From assembly GCF_020662345.1 (NCBI RefSeq), contig NZ_VMOA01000008.1:1-64000 (forward strand): DNA of 64,000 nucleotides. The letters are read 5' to 3'. The position numbers and the translations under genes were made by a program. The notes under the pieces were generated by a model. That model was not told the origin of the DNA and searched no databases. It was given only the letters and a program-made list of their open reading frames with translations. Below, piece after piece: positions 20,388 to 30,500 of the stretch; the first letter of the stretch is position 1, and the number at the start of each line of letters is the position of its first letter. Origin of the DNA: Methylobacterium sp. W2 (GTDB taxonomy: Bacteria > Pseudomonadota > Alphaproteobacteria > Rhizobiales > Beijerinckiaceae).

Positions 20388-21604
20388 GCGCCGGCTCCCG
20401 CGCTGGCCACCGGCGGCAAGTTGGTCGTGTTGGTATTGTTGGTGCTGGGCGCGGTGCGGCGATCCATCGGGATCACCTCGCCGGTGGGCGTCACGTCACG
20501 CACGGGCTTGGGTGGTGCCAGCCCCATCTCCTGGCGCAGGGATTCGGTGATCGAGTCGAGCATGTAGGGCGTCGCCTCGAGGTTCACGGCCGCGCCGAGA
20601 TCGTCCTCGTCCATGAAGGTCTTGCGCACCGAGACGGCGCAGAGCGCCAGGATGGTGGAGGCGAAGGCGGCGCAGAGGGCCGGCACGAACACGAAGATGC
20701 GCAGGAAGGCGTGGACCTGCGCGTCGGTCACGTCGATCGGGTCGACGCCGTAGACCATGGCGGTGAAGGAGTGGAGCTGCGAGCGGTTCACCGAGTTCCG
20801 GTAGGCCTGCTCGGCATCGGCGACCTTGCGCTCGGCCGCGCCGCGATCGAGCTCGGCCCGGGCCTTGCGCGCCTCCTCCAGGGACTTCGTCACCACCGCC
20901 CTGTCGGCGCCGGCCTTGCCGACGCTGGCATTCAGGGTCGCCGTGCGCGGATCGGTGACGCATTTCAGGTTGGAATAGCGCTGGCCCTTGCTGTTGGTGC
21001 CGGAGACGCGCTCGCAGCGCTGGGCCGGCAGGGCCGAGAGCTGGCTCGCATTCTCGGCGGCACGCTTCTCGATCTGGTCGAGCTCCGTCGTGTACTGGGC
21101 CACGCGGGCATCGGCGGAGGCGATCCGGCCGTCGATGGTCGAGCGGTCGGCCTGCGCGTCCTTGAGGGCGGTCTTGGCCTTGGCCGCATCCATCAGGCGC
21201 GGGTGGAACATCATCTCGCCGAGCTGCGACACCGACTTCGTCGTGACGCCGGCGGCGAAGATGATCCCGACGATGGCGAGCGCCCGGATGAAGTAGGAAC
21301 GCTGGGTTCGCGCCAGGATGCCCAGGGGCACGCGGCAGAGCTCCACCGCCGCGTAGACCAGCGGCGCCAGCAGCATGAAGTAGAAGGCCTTGTCATCCCC
21401 GTCGCTGTAGACCCCGGCGAACAGCCAGGCGCCCCAGAGCGAGGCGCCGATGACCATGAACTCGACGAGATAGGCGATTGCGACATAGCCCCACTTGATC
21501 CGGTAGCCCTTCTCCAAGTGACGCTCGTGGGTCCAGCGTTCGGATTCGCGGATCCAGTCGCGGCGCTCGCGCTGAACATCCCGGTTGGGGGCCGACTTTC
21601 GCAT
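20384..21604 (-). CDS. Polytopic membrane protein with coiled coil, unknown
   Basis: 406 residues. A basic N-terminus, three hydrophobic segments (about 38-64, 74-97 and 106-125), a long helical region rich in Ala, Asp, Arg and Gln (about 140-265), a fourth span near 297-325, and a Pro/Thr-rich cytoplasmic tail. The helical region contains two Cys (QRCERVSG, NLKCVTD). No family recognised. It heads a two-gene operon and has a perfect CtrA-type box 62 bp upstream of its start, so cell-cycle control is likely. Confidence 0.82.
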   Translation of the reverse strand: MRKSAPNRDVQRERRDWIRESERWTHERHLEKGYRIKWGYVAIAYLVEFMVIGASLWGAWLFAGVYSDGDDKAFYFMLLAPLVYAAVELCRVPLGILARTQRSYFIRALAIVGIIFAAGVTTKSVSQLGEMMFHPRLMDAAKAKTALKDAQADRSTIDGRIASADARVAQYTTELDQIEKRAAENASQLSALPAQRCERVSGTNSKGQRYSNLKCVTDPRTATLNASVGKAGADRAVVTKSLEEARKARAELDRGAAERKVADAEQAYRNSVNRSQLHSFTAMVYGVDPIDVTDAQVHAFLRIFVFVPALCAAFASTILALCAVSVRKTFMDEDDLGAAVNLEATPYMLDSITESLRQEMGLAPPKPVRDVTPTGEVIPMDRRTAPSTNNTNTTNLPPVASAGAGA

Positions 21605-21665
21605 GAGGCACTCGTGTCTTCAAAAAAACGCGACGAACGAAGAGAGGCAGGACGAAAGCCGGGTC

Positions 21666-21680
21666 TTAACGGATCGTTAA
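21666..21680 (-). promoter_or_regulatory. Perfect CtrA box (TTAA-N7-TTAA)
   Basis: TTAA, seven bases, TTAA at 21666-21669 and 21677-21680, the known full CtrA-binding consensus in alphaproteobacteria. It is 62 bp upstream of the minus-strand start at 21604, a normal position for CtrA control. The kef-type gene at 21969 points the other way and is further off. Confidence 0.65.
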
Positions 21681-21968
21681 ATTCGGCCTTATGCGGTCAT
21701 TGTGCCGTTTTTGCGCCAACCTCCACCGCGCTGCAAAACCCGAGCCCTGAAACTTCGCCGCCCACGTGCATGGCTCGCTCGCCGTGGCGATGAAATCCGC
21801 ATGGGCCGGAAGATTGCAGGTTGCCCGGGCGCCATAGGGGCTTGCATGGTCTTCCCGCCGGCGGCGAGCCCATCACGGTCCCGTGGCCGGAGTTCCCTGT
21901 GCAGAACGTCGGCGGGGTCCTGACGGCGGGCCTTCGCGCGCACCATTCTCGGGAGACCGCTGAGCTCG

Positions 21969-23822
21969 ATGACGGACTTTCACGCCGGATCCTACAAGGA
22001 AGCGATCATCTTTCTCGTCACCGCGGGCGTGGTGGTGCCGCTGTTCCATCGGCTGCGGATCAGTCCGGTGCTGGGCTTCATCGGCGCGGGCGCGCTTCTC
22101 GGCCCCTTCGGCCTCGGACGCCTCGCCGATACGATCCCCTGGCTTTCGATCTTCACCATCGGCAACCGGTCCGAGATCGCGCATCTGGCCGAGTTCGGCG
22201 TGATCTTCCTGATGTTCATGATCGGCGTCGAGCTGTCCTGGGAGAGGCTCCGCACCCTGCGCCGCCTCGTCTTCGGGCTCGGCTCAGCCCAGGTGCTCGC
22301 CTCCTCCCTCGTCATCGGCATCATCCTGTTCGCCCTCGAAGTGCCGCTGGCCGCCTCCGTCATCGTCGGCCTCGCGCTTGCCCTGTCCTCCACCGCCGTG
22401 GTCCTGCCGGTCCTGGCCGAGCAGAAGCGCCTGAACACGCCCTCGGGCCGCGCCAGCTTCGCCGTGCTGCTGTTCCAGGATCTCGCCGTTGCGCCGATGC
22501 TGTTCGCCATCGCCGTCCTCGGCCGCAGCGACGGGGCGGATGTGGGAAGCGCCCTCGCCCTGGCGCTCGGACAAGCGGCCATCGCCCTCGTCCTCATCGT
22601 GGTCGCCGGCCGCCTCGCCCTGCGCCCCCTGTTCCAGCTCGTCGCCCGGACCCGCTCGCCGGAGCTGTTCATGGCCGCCTGCCTCCTCGTCATCGTGGCA
22701 ACCGCCCTGACGGCGGCGGCGAGCGGCCTCTCGATGACCCTCGGCGCCTTCGTCGCGGGCCTGCTCCTGGCGGAGACCGAGTATCGCCGGGCGATCGAGG
22801 CGACGATCGACCCGTTCAAGGGCCTTCTGCTCGGGGTCTTCTTCGTGTCGGTGGGCATGAACCTCGATCCGGCCCAGCTGATGGCGGCGCCGAAGACCAT
22901 CCTCGGCCTGTCCATCGGGCTGATCCTGATCAAGGGCGCGGTGATCCTCGTCGCGGCGCGGTTCCTCCGCATCCCGCGCGGCGTCGCGCTGGAGGCGGCG
23001 CTCCTCCTCGGCCCCGGCGGCGAATTCGCCTTCGTCCTCATCGGCGGCGCCATTGCGGGCGGCCTCGTGCCGGATGGTCTCGGCCAGGCGGCGCTGATCG
23101 TCACCACGGTGACGATGATCGCGATTCCGGGGCTGGCGAGCCTGGCCCGGCGCCTCGGCAAGCGGATGTCGCGCACCAATCTCGGCCGCGCCCGCGCCGA
23201 GCCGGTGCCGGACAAGCAGCAGAACCGCGTCATCATCGCCGGCTACGGCCGGGTCGGACGCCAAGTCGGCGAGATGCTGGCCCGCCACAAGATCCCGTAT
23301 CTCGCCCTCGATGCCGACGCGGCCCGCGTCTCGGAGCATCGCCGCCTCGGCAACCCGGTCTATTTCGGCGATTCCTCCAATCCGGAGCTGCTGCGGCGCT
23401 GCGACATCGCCAATGCCCGCGCCCTCGTCGTCACTCTCGACAATCCCCGCGCCGTGGAGGCCGTGGTGGAAGCGGCGCGCGCGGAGCGCCGCGACATCAC
23501 CATCGTCGCCCGCGCCCGCGACGCCCGCCACGCCACGGCGCTCTATGAGATGGGCGTCGACGACGCCGTGCCGGAAACGATCGAGGCCTCCCTGCAGCTC
23601 TCGGAGGCCGTGCTGGTGGATGTGGGCGTCCCCATGGGCCTCGTCATCGCCTCGATCCACGAGCGGCGCGACGAGTACCGCTCGATGCTCAAGCGCAAGG
23701 AGACCGAGGTGAGGCCGGCCTTCCGTGCGCGCCGCACCGTGGGCAAGAACGTCGAGGCGGGGAAGGCGACGGAGACCCGCGAAGCACCACTGAAAGACGA
23801 GCAGCCCGCGAAGAGCGCCTGA
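21969..23822 (+). CDS. Kef-type CPA2 K+/H+ antiporter with RCK domain
   Basis: 617 residues. About twelve membrane spans (residues 10-400) form a CPA2 transporter, with LMFMIGVELSW and VFFVSVGMNLDP as family motifs; the latter is typical of KefB/KefC. A cytoplasmic TrkA-N/RCK domain follows with RVIIAGYGRVGRQVG near 420-434, the Rossmann NAD-binding loop. The charged tail is unusual. It would export K+ in exchange for protons, usually gated by a cytosolic ligand. The ribosome site before the ATG is weak. No KefF/KefG ancillary gene is nearby. Confidence 0.9.
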   Translation: MTDFHAGSYKEAIIFLVTAGVVVPLFHRLRISPVLGFIGAGALLGPFGLGRLADTIPWLSIFTIGNRSEIAHLAEFGVIFLMFMIGVELSWERLRTLRRLVFGLGSAQVLASSLVIGIILFALEVPLAASVIVGLALALSSTAVVLPVLAEQKRLNTPSGRASFAVLLFQDLAVAPMLFAIAVLGRSDGADVGSALALALGQAAIALVLIVVAGRLALRPLFQLVARTRSPELFMAACLLVIVATALTAAASGLSMTLGAFVAGLLLAETEYRRAIEATIDPFKGLLLGVFFVSVGMNLDPAQLMAAPKTILGLSIGLILIKGAVILVAARFLRIPRGVALEAALLLGPGGEFAFVLIGGAIAGGLVPDGLGQAALIVTTVTMIAIPGLASLARRLGKRMSRTNLGRARAEPVPDKQQNRVIIAGYGRVGRQVGEMLARHKIPYLALDADAARVSEHRRLGNPVYFGDSSNPELLRRCDIANARALVVTLDNPRAVEAVVEAARAERRDITIVARARDARHATALYEMGVDDAVPETIEASLQLSEAVLVDVGVPMGLVIASIHERRDEYRSMLKRKETEVRPAFRARRTVGKNVEAGKATETREAPLKDEQPAKSA

Positions 23823-24055
23823 CCGGTCCGGTATTGCGTCTTCTTCCGTACAGAGTGGCGCGGCGGCCTTGTCGGAGAAGTGGATAACTCGGAAGAGCAC
23901 CTGAATTCAGGCGCATCGACCAACGAATGCTATTGCGGGCGTCGGAACGCGGGATAGTTTTAGGATAGTGTCGTGTTCAACGACATGACGTCGACTGGAC
24001 GGTGCTTGGCCGCCGATCACGGGATGGCATGGCGGCTGACGCTGAGCCGACGGGG

Positions 24056-24508
24056 TTAGAACAGGCGGCCCTGGCCGCGTTCGGGCATGGTCGGGGTCGG
24101 CTTGTCCCCCGGCGATGCGGGCGCGGGATCTGCGGTCTTGGCGCGGGCGGGCGCACGGGCCTTGGGCTCCGATCCCGGTGAGAAACTACAGCGATAGATG
24201 ATCTCGTCGGGAGGTCCGACGCCGGTATTGAGGGGCACGGCCACGGTGTCGCCGGAATAGCGCCAGTTCCGCGTGCCCTTGTCCCAATAGAGCCAGACCG
24301 TCGTCGGATGGCCCTTAATGGCGAAGACCGCCGCCTTCTTCGAGATCGCCTGGACGGTGCGCGGCTCGTACATGCCCTTCTGGCGATAGGCTTCCTGAAA
24401 CGAGGCGGGCTGGCGCTCGATGAAGGTGTTCCGCACGATCTGAATCGTCGCGCCCGGCTTCGCCAGAAACCGCTTGAAATCACTCAAGGAGCGCAAGACG
24501 AGCGCCAT
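24056..24508 (-). CDS. Hypothetical protein
   Basis: 150 residues from the ATG at 24508, with AAGGGTGG a few bases upstream; a GTG three codons earlier is also open. The N-terminal 105 residues look folded (SLSDFKRFLAKPGATIQIVR, then VWLYWDKGTRNWRYSGDTVA), and the C-terminal 45 are Pro/Ala/Lys-rich. No family recognised. Confidence 0.65.
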   Translation of the reverse strand: MALVLRSLSDFKRFLAKPGATIQIVRNTFIERQPASFQEAYRQKGMYEPRTVQAISKKAAVFAIKGHPTTVWLYWDKGTRNWRYSGDTVAVPLNTGVGPPDEIIYRCSFSPGSEPKARAPARAKTADPAPASPGDKPTPTMPERGQGRLF

Positions 24509-24819
24509 AACGTCCACCCTTACTCTGCCAAATACCCCGGCCCTGACTTGACGTTCACTCTGTCTCCCAGCTGTTTGATTTCAATGACAATGTTGAAGGT
24601 GCCAAGAACACGCTTGGCCGTGATATCAACAGAAAACCGGACTTATACCCAGCTTCGTCGGCGCCGAAGACGGAAAGCAGGCCGCATGTCTCACTGAGTT
24701 CAGGATTATTCCCGTTATCCGGCTCACGAGTTCGGCGTCGCTCGCCGACATTTCCGGTGGGCATAACCGGTGCACGGACACCCTTGACCCGGACGCCCGG
24801 TTCGCGCGTTCTCTGCCTC
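24509..24819. other. Intergenic region, lower GC than surroundings
   Basis: 311 bp with no supported gene. The part from about 24555 to 24720 is visibly richer in A and T than its neighbours (for example TTTGATTTCAATGACAATG), which hints at decayed or recently acquired DNA, or a promoter-rich region. The promoters for the minus-strand gene at 24508 and for the VWA gene must lie here. Confidence 0.4.
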
Positions 24820-25995
24820 ATGCTGCTGCACTTCTTCACGGCCCTGCGCGACGCCAAGATCCCCGTCACGCTCCGGGAACACCTCACGCTGCTGGAGGCC
24901 CTGGACCGCGATCTGGCGGACAAGCGCGTCGAGGAGTTCTATCTCCTCGCCCGCACCGCCCTGGTGAAGGACGAGCGCCATCTCGACCGGTTCGACCGGG
25001 TGTTCGGCACCGTGTTCCAGGGGATCGAGACCCTCGGCGAGGCGGCGGAGCCCACGGCGATTCCCGAGGAATGGCTGCGCAAGCTCGCCGAGAAGTATCT
25101 CACCGATGCCGAGAAAGCGGAGCTGAAGGCGCTCGGATGGGACAAGCTGTTCGAAACGCTGAAACAGCGGCTCGCCGAGCAGAAGGAACGCCACCAGGGC
25201 GGCAACAAGTGGATCGGCACCGGCGGCACCTCCCCGTTCGGCGCCTACGGCTACAACCCCGAAGGCATCCGCATCGGCCAGGACGGCAACCGGAACTTTC
25301 GCGCGGTGAAGGTCTGGGACAAGCGCGAGTTCAGGGATCTCGACGACGGCGTCGAACTCGGCACGCGCAACATGCGGGTCGCCCTCCGGCGCCTGCGGCG
25401 CTTCGCCCGCACCGGCGCGGCCGACGAACTCGATCTCGACGGGACCATCCGCGAGACCGCCAGCAAGGGCTATCTCGACGTGAAGCTGCGCCCGGAGCGT
25501 CGCAACGCCGTGAAGGTCCTACTCTTCCTCGATGTCGGCGGCTCGATGGACTGGCACGTGGCGCTCGCGGAAGAGCTGTTCTCGGCGGCCCGCGCCGAGT
25601 TCAAGTATGTGGAGCATTTCTACTTCCACAACTGCCCTTACGAGCGTGTCTGGAAGGAGAACCGCCGGCGCCACGACGAGGCGATCCCGCTCCTCGACGT
25701 GCTGCGCACCTATCCGTCGGATTACCGGGTCGTCTTCGTCGGCGACGCCTCCATGAGCCCCTACGAGATCGCCATGCAGGGCGGCTCGGTGGAGCATTGG
25801 AACGAGGAGCCGGGCCAGGTCTGGCTGGAGCGGGTGCTCGAACGGTTTCCGAAATCGGTCTGGCTCAACCCGGTTCCCGCCGAGCACTGGGCCTATACCC
25901 AATCGATCGGCATGATCCGCAGGATCGTATCGGACAGGATGTTCCCGCTGAACATCGAGGGGATCGACGGAGCCATGCGGGCGCTGGTGAGATGA
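24820..25995 (+). CDS. CoxE-like VWA-domain protein
   Basis: 391 residues from the ATG at 24820 (MLLHFFTALRDAKIPVTLRE); the open frame begins 21 codons earlier but the family starts here. The C-terminal half is a VWA domain with a modified MIDAS motif DVGGSM (Asp238-Ser242) and GDASMSPYEI further on. CoxE-like proteins partner with MoxR ATPases in assembly of metalloenzymes or membrane complexes. The MoxR gene at 18081-18932 is the obvious partner. The last bases overlap the next start (ATGA). Confidence 0.9.
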   Translation: MLLHFFTALRDAKIPVTLREHLTLLEALDRDLADKRVEEFYLLARTALVKDERHLDRFDRVFGTVFQGIETLGEAAEPTAIPEEWLRKLAEKYLTDAEKAELKALGWDKLFETLKQRLAEQKERHQGGNKWIGTGGTSPFGAYGYNPEGIRIGQDGNRNFRAVKVWDKREFRDLDDGVELGTRNMRVALRRLRRFARTGAADELDLDGTIRETASKGYLDVKLRPERRNAVKVLLFLDVGGSMDWHVALAEELFSAARAEFKYVEHFYFHNCPYERVWKENRRRHDEAIPLLDVLRTYPSDYRVVFVGDASMSPYEIAMQGGSVEHWNEEPGQVWLERVLERFPKSVWLNPVPAEHWAYTQSIGMIRRIVSDRMFPLNIEGIDGAMRALVR

Positions 25996-26444
25996 CGGGC
26001 GACAGGCTGCCCGCCGGCGGGTTCAGCCCCCTCGTGCCGGAACTCGACGTTCACGACCTGTCCGCCTCCCTCGCCTTCTGGTGCGGGCCCCTCGGATTCT
26101 CGGTCGCCTATGCCCGGCCGGAAAACGGCTTCGCCTATCTCGAGCGGGGCAGAGCGCAGATCATGCTCAACGCTATCAACGGGAACTGGCGGACGGGTGC
26201 CCTCGAACCGCCGCTCGGTCGCGGGATCAACCTTCAGATCGCGGTCGAGGCCGTCGATCCGATCCTGACGTCCCTCGATGCCGCGTCCTGGCCCCTGTTC
26301 CGGCCCGCCCACGAGGCCTGGTACCGGGTCGGGGAGATGGAAGTCGGCGTCCGCCAGGTCCTGGTCCAGGATCCCGACGGGTACCTGCTGCGCTTCGCTG
26401 AGGATCTGGGGCGACGCCCGCTCAACCCTGGCGGGCAGGCGTGA
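25992..26444 (+). CDS. VOC-family (bleomycin-resistance-like) protein
   Basis: 150 residues, coupled to the VWA gene by an ATGA overlap. The fold signature is LVPELDVHDLSASLAFWCGPLG with a second half RQVLVQDPDGYLLRF; the VOC core is the glyoxalase/bleomycin-binding type. The C-terminal end overlaps the convergent ferredoxin gene by 23 bases. Ligand or substrate is unknown; a bleomycin-binding role is only a family label. Confidence 0.87.
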   Translation: MTGDRLPAGGFSPLVPELDVHDLSASLAFWCGPLGFSVAYARPENGFAYLERGRAQIMLNAINGNWRTGALEPPLGRGINLQIAVEAVDPILTSLDAASWPLFRPAHEAWYRVGEMEVGVRQVLVQDPDGYLLRFAEDLGRRPLNPGGQA

Positions 26445-26742
26445 CGACCTTGAGGCCGTCGAGTTCGGGCTTGATCCGGATCTGGCAGCACAGGCGCGAG
26501 GTGGCACGCACGTCGGACGCGAAATCGAGCATGTCCTGCTCCATCGGTTCTGCCGGTCCGACCGCATCGACCCATTCGGAATCCACATAGACGTGGCAGG
26601 TGGCGCAGGCGCAGGCGCCGCCGCATTCGGCGTCGATCCCCGGTACGTTGTTGCGGATCGCCGCTTCCATGACGGTCGATCCTACGTCGGCTTCCACGGT
26701 CCTGGCCGTTCCAGCATGGTCGACGTAGGTGATCTTGGGCAT
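26422..26742 (-). CDS. Adrenodoxin-type [2Fe-2S] ferredoxin
   Basis: 106 residues from the ATG at 26742. The cluster ligands follow the vertebrate-type spacing C-x5-C-x2-C-x36-C: Cys40, Cys46, Cys49 and Cys86; the intervening Cys44 is extra. The N-terminus MPKITYVDHAGTARTVEADV and the segment RLCCQI are typical. Such ferredoxins feed electrons to P450s or act in Fe-S assembly; no partner reductase or P450 is in the window. Confidence 0.93.
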   Translation of the reverse strand: MPKITYVDHAGTARTVEADVGSTVMEAAIRNNVPGIDAECGGACACATCHVYVDSEWVDAVGPAEPMEQDMLDFASDVRATSRLCCQIRIKPELDGLKVVTPARQG

Positions 26743-26899
26743 CGAAGACTCCAGGCTCGTACAACGCGTCTGCGGCCGGTTGTGCGGCGCGACTGCCTTG
26801 AAGGCGCGGCCCGGTGAATGCAAGCGGCACCGGCCTCATCGCCCCACATTCCTGCGCTTACGTCGCAGACGCCGTCCCGTTCCGTCCATTCGGCCGAGA

Positions 26900-27226
26900 T
26901 CAGGCAGGTGCGTCGATTTCCGCCAGGGTCGCCTCCACCGCATCGGTCAGCGCGGCATAGGCCGGGGCCGGCACGCCGCCCCCCCGCCGCAGGCCATCCT
27001 CGATGGCGGCGCTGAGTTCGGCGACCCGCGCGGCGCCGACGCCGAGGGCGGAGCCCTTCAACGTGTGGGCGAGGTCGGCGCGATGCGGTTCATCGAGGCT
27101 CGGATCGGTGATCCCGGGCAGCAGCCGGCGGCATTGGCCGGCAAAGAGCACGAGCAGTTCGCGGGCGAGGTCGATGTCGCCGAAAGTCTGTTCGGCGAGG
27201 TAGGCGTGATCGATCAGACTGGTCAC
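26900..27226 (-). CDS. Orphan histidine phosphotransfer (Hpt) protein
   Basis: 108 residues from a GTG at 27226, with AAGGCGA just upstream. The Hpt motif is AHTLKGSALGVGA, with the phosphoacceptor probably His54. The whole protein is a four-helix Hpt domain with no other domain. It stands between a ferredoxin and the GPR-like giant gene, divergent from the latter. A partner hybrid kinase is not in the window; ChpT-type relays are a possibility, but ChpT itself is different in size. Confidence 0.85.
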   Translation of the reverse strand: MTSLIDHAYLAEQTFGDIDLARELLVLFAGQCRRLLPGITDPSLDEPHRADLAHTLKGSALGVGAARVAELSAAIEDGLRRGGGVPAPAYAALTDAVEATLAEIDAPA

Positions 27227-27518
27227 CCGTCGCCTTGCCTTAACCGAACCGGGCGTTTGAGCGCCCCTCCACCCGTCTATCCACAGGAGCGTCCGAGATC
27301 GTTCGCTTCCGTTTAAGCCTTGCGGCATCATGCATAACGCCGACGGAATGAAACCGGCCACACGCTTGGTAACCATTCCGTTAAGGTTTTTTGGACGGTT
27401 CGATCCACTCGGGTATCCGGGTCTCGTGCCGAGGTCTAAAGTTCCTTGGTAAATTGGTAAAAATGTCGTCGATCACCGGATGCGGCCGGCTTCGACGACC
27501 TGCGTAACGAGGCGTTGG

Positions 27519-30500
27519 ATGGCCACGGAAAAGAAGCTCAAGGACCCGGCCGAGGCGGCTCTTTCCGCCATCGAGCAGGCCCTCAACCTGGACTTCCCCT
27601 CGACGCAGGCGGCGGAACCGCGCGTCGAGCCGCGGCTTCCGGATGTCGGCGACAACGATCCCTTGAGCGATCCCAGCGGCCGCCTCGCTCCCCCGCGCCT
27701 CGATCTCGACCAGCCCCTGGCCTCCGACCTTCCGCCGCCGGACCGCAACCGGCCGCGCCGCGAAGGAGGCCTGCTGCCGCCCGACCGCTCGATGGTGGCC
27801 AATGACGACCGCCAGAATATTGGCATCCTGCAGCAGACCCTGCGCGTGCGGCCGTCCGGCACGCCCTACATCGTCGCCGCCATCGTCTCCGCTGTCTGGT
27901 TCGCCGCCCTCCTCGCCCTGGCCTGGAACCAGTCGGGGGGCGAGCTGAAGGGCTTCATCGCCGGGATGACCGCGCTTCAGGCCGCCGTCGGCGCCACCGC
28001 CATCGTCGGTCCCATCGTCCTGTTCGCGATCATGGCGATGCTCGCCGTCCGCGCCCAGGAGATGCGTCTCGTGGCCCGCGCCGTCGGCGAAGTGGCGATC
28101 CGCCTCGCCGAGCCGGAGAACTTCTCCACCGACGCCGTCCTCACCATGTCGCAGACGGTCCGGCGCGAGGTCGCGGCCGTGGGCGACGGCGTCGAGCGGG
28201 CCCTGGCCCGTGCCGGCGAGCTCGAGACCCTGGTTCGCGGCGAGATCGCCACCCTGGAGCGGGCCTATTCCGACAACGAGATCCGCATCCGCTCCCTCGT
28301 CGACGAACTCGTCGCCCAGCGCGAATCCATCGTCGCCAATGCCGAGCGCGTTCGCGGCGCGATCACCGGATCGCACCAGAACCTGACCCAGGAGCTCGAC
28401 GGCGCGGCCGAGCGCATCGTCGCCGCCGTCACCGGTGCCGGCGACCGGGTGACCGGCGCCCTCGACGCCCGCGGGGAGGCCATCACCTCGGCGCTCGGCA
28501 ACCGCGGCGATGCCATCACGGCCGCCCTCGGCGAGGCCGGGGACCGCGTGGTCGGGCTCGTGACCGACCGTGGCGACGATCTCGTCCAGCGCCTCGCCAG
28601 CACCAGCGAAGGCGTCCGCAGCAGCCTCACCGAAGTCGGCAACACCCTGACGCAGTCGCTGGAGAGCCGGGCGGCGGACGTCACCCTCGCCTTCGAGCGC
28701 ACCGGTGGCATGCTCACCGCGACGCTGGCCGACAATGCCGGCCAGGTCGCCCGCACGCTGGCCCAGACCGGCATGGAGGTGATCGAGAGCCTGAACCGCC
28801 AGGGCAGCGAGGTCCGCCAGACCTTCGAGGAATCCGCGCGCGGGCTCGAGAACACCTTCCTCGCCCGGGGCACCGAACTCACCACGAACTTCTCGCATAC
28901 CGGAGGCGAGATCACCGCCCGGTTCGCCGAGACCGGCACGGCGCTGCGCGAGCATTTCGCCGCCACCGGCGCCACGCTCACCGATGACATCGCCGCTCGC
29001 GGCGCCGCCCTGCGCGCCGAGATCGAGGCCGCCGGCAGCGGCGTGTCCGAGGCGATCGAGATCCGCACCCGCGAGGCGCAGGCCGGTCTCGCCCAGGCCT
29101 CCGAGGGGATCGTCGAGACCTTCGCCGCACGGACCGGCGCCCTGCGCGACGACCTCGTCCGCTCCATCGAGACCGCCGGCAGCGGCATCGACGAGCGCGC
29201 CGGCCATCTGGCCGAACGCATCGATACGGTGGCCACCCGCCTGCACGAGACCCTCACCGTCCAGGGCGGTTCGCTGGAGAGCAACCTCGCTTCCGCCGGG
29301 GAGCGGATGGGAGACCTCGTCACCCAGCGCGCCGAGGAAGCCGCGCGGGCGATGGATGCGGCCCTGGCCGCCCTCGGTACCCATTTCGAGACCCGGGCCA
29401 TGGGCACGGTGGAGAATCTCCGGGGCACCGTGGCGGGGCTCAACGGCGAGATCGACGCCCGGTCGGCCGAGGCCGCGACCGCTCTGCGCAACAGCGCCGA
29501 GGATACGGCCTCCGTCGTCAACACCAGCATCCGCCGCCTCAACAAGGCCGGCGAGCAGGTCGGCGGCCTCGTCACCCAGCGCGTCGAGGACGCGACCCTC
29601 ACCCTGACCGGCGCCTTCGGCGTTCTCGGCAGCACCTTCGATTCCCAGTCGGGCAGCGCGATCGAGAGCCTGCGTGCCGTCCTCGACACCCTCGGCAACG
29701 AGATCGGTTCGCGCACCAGCGAAGCCGCCGACATCTTCCGCCGCAGCGCGGAAGAGACCACCGTGGCCCTCGGTGCCAGCACGGCGGAAGCCGCCCAAGC
29801 CCTGCGGCGCTCCTCGGCGAGCGCGACCGGCGAACTCGAAGCACGGACCGTGGAGGCGGTGCAGATCTTCGAACAGCGCCTGTCCGCCACGTCGGCCGAA
29901 CTCGCCGCCCGCACGGCGGAAGCCGCACAGCTCCTGCAGCAGGCCGCCAGCGGTCTCAGCGGCGAAGTGGGAGGACGCGCGCAGGACGCGATGGAGGCCC
30001 TGCGCCGCACCCTCACCGAGATCGACGAGACCCTGCTCCACCGCGCCACCGAGGCGACGGGCTCCATCGCCCGCGCGGCCGAGAATGTCGGCGGCGAACT
30101 CGCCGCCCGGATCAAGGATGTCGAGGCCTCCTTCGGCACGCATAGCCGTGGCCTCACCGACCTCATCGCCACCCATGCCGAGGAGGCCCACGGCCAGCTC
30201 ACCAATACCGGCCGCGAGATCGTCCTGGCGGTCACCGCCCAGAGCACCCGCGTCAGCGACGCCCTCTCCCGGAGCGGCGCGAGCTTTGCCGACACGACCG
30301 AGAGCCGGGCGAAGGCCATCGACACCGTCCTCAATGACCGCCTCGCGGCCCTGCAGGAGACCATCGCCCGCGGCGATATTCTCGCCGACCGCATCGCCCG
30401 CGACACCTCCGCCCTCAGCGAGACCGTCACCGGCCAGCTGCAGGAGATGGACCGGGTCATCACGGTGCAGGGCAAGGCCGTGGCCGACACCATCGCCGAG

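Noticed and set aside
27360..27390. CtrA box upstream of the giant gene
   Set aside because: TTAA is present at 27381 but the second half site is displaced by one base (GTTA), so I do not call it.
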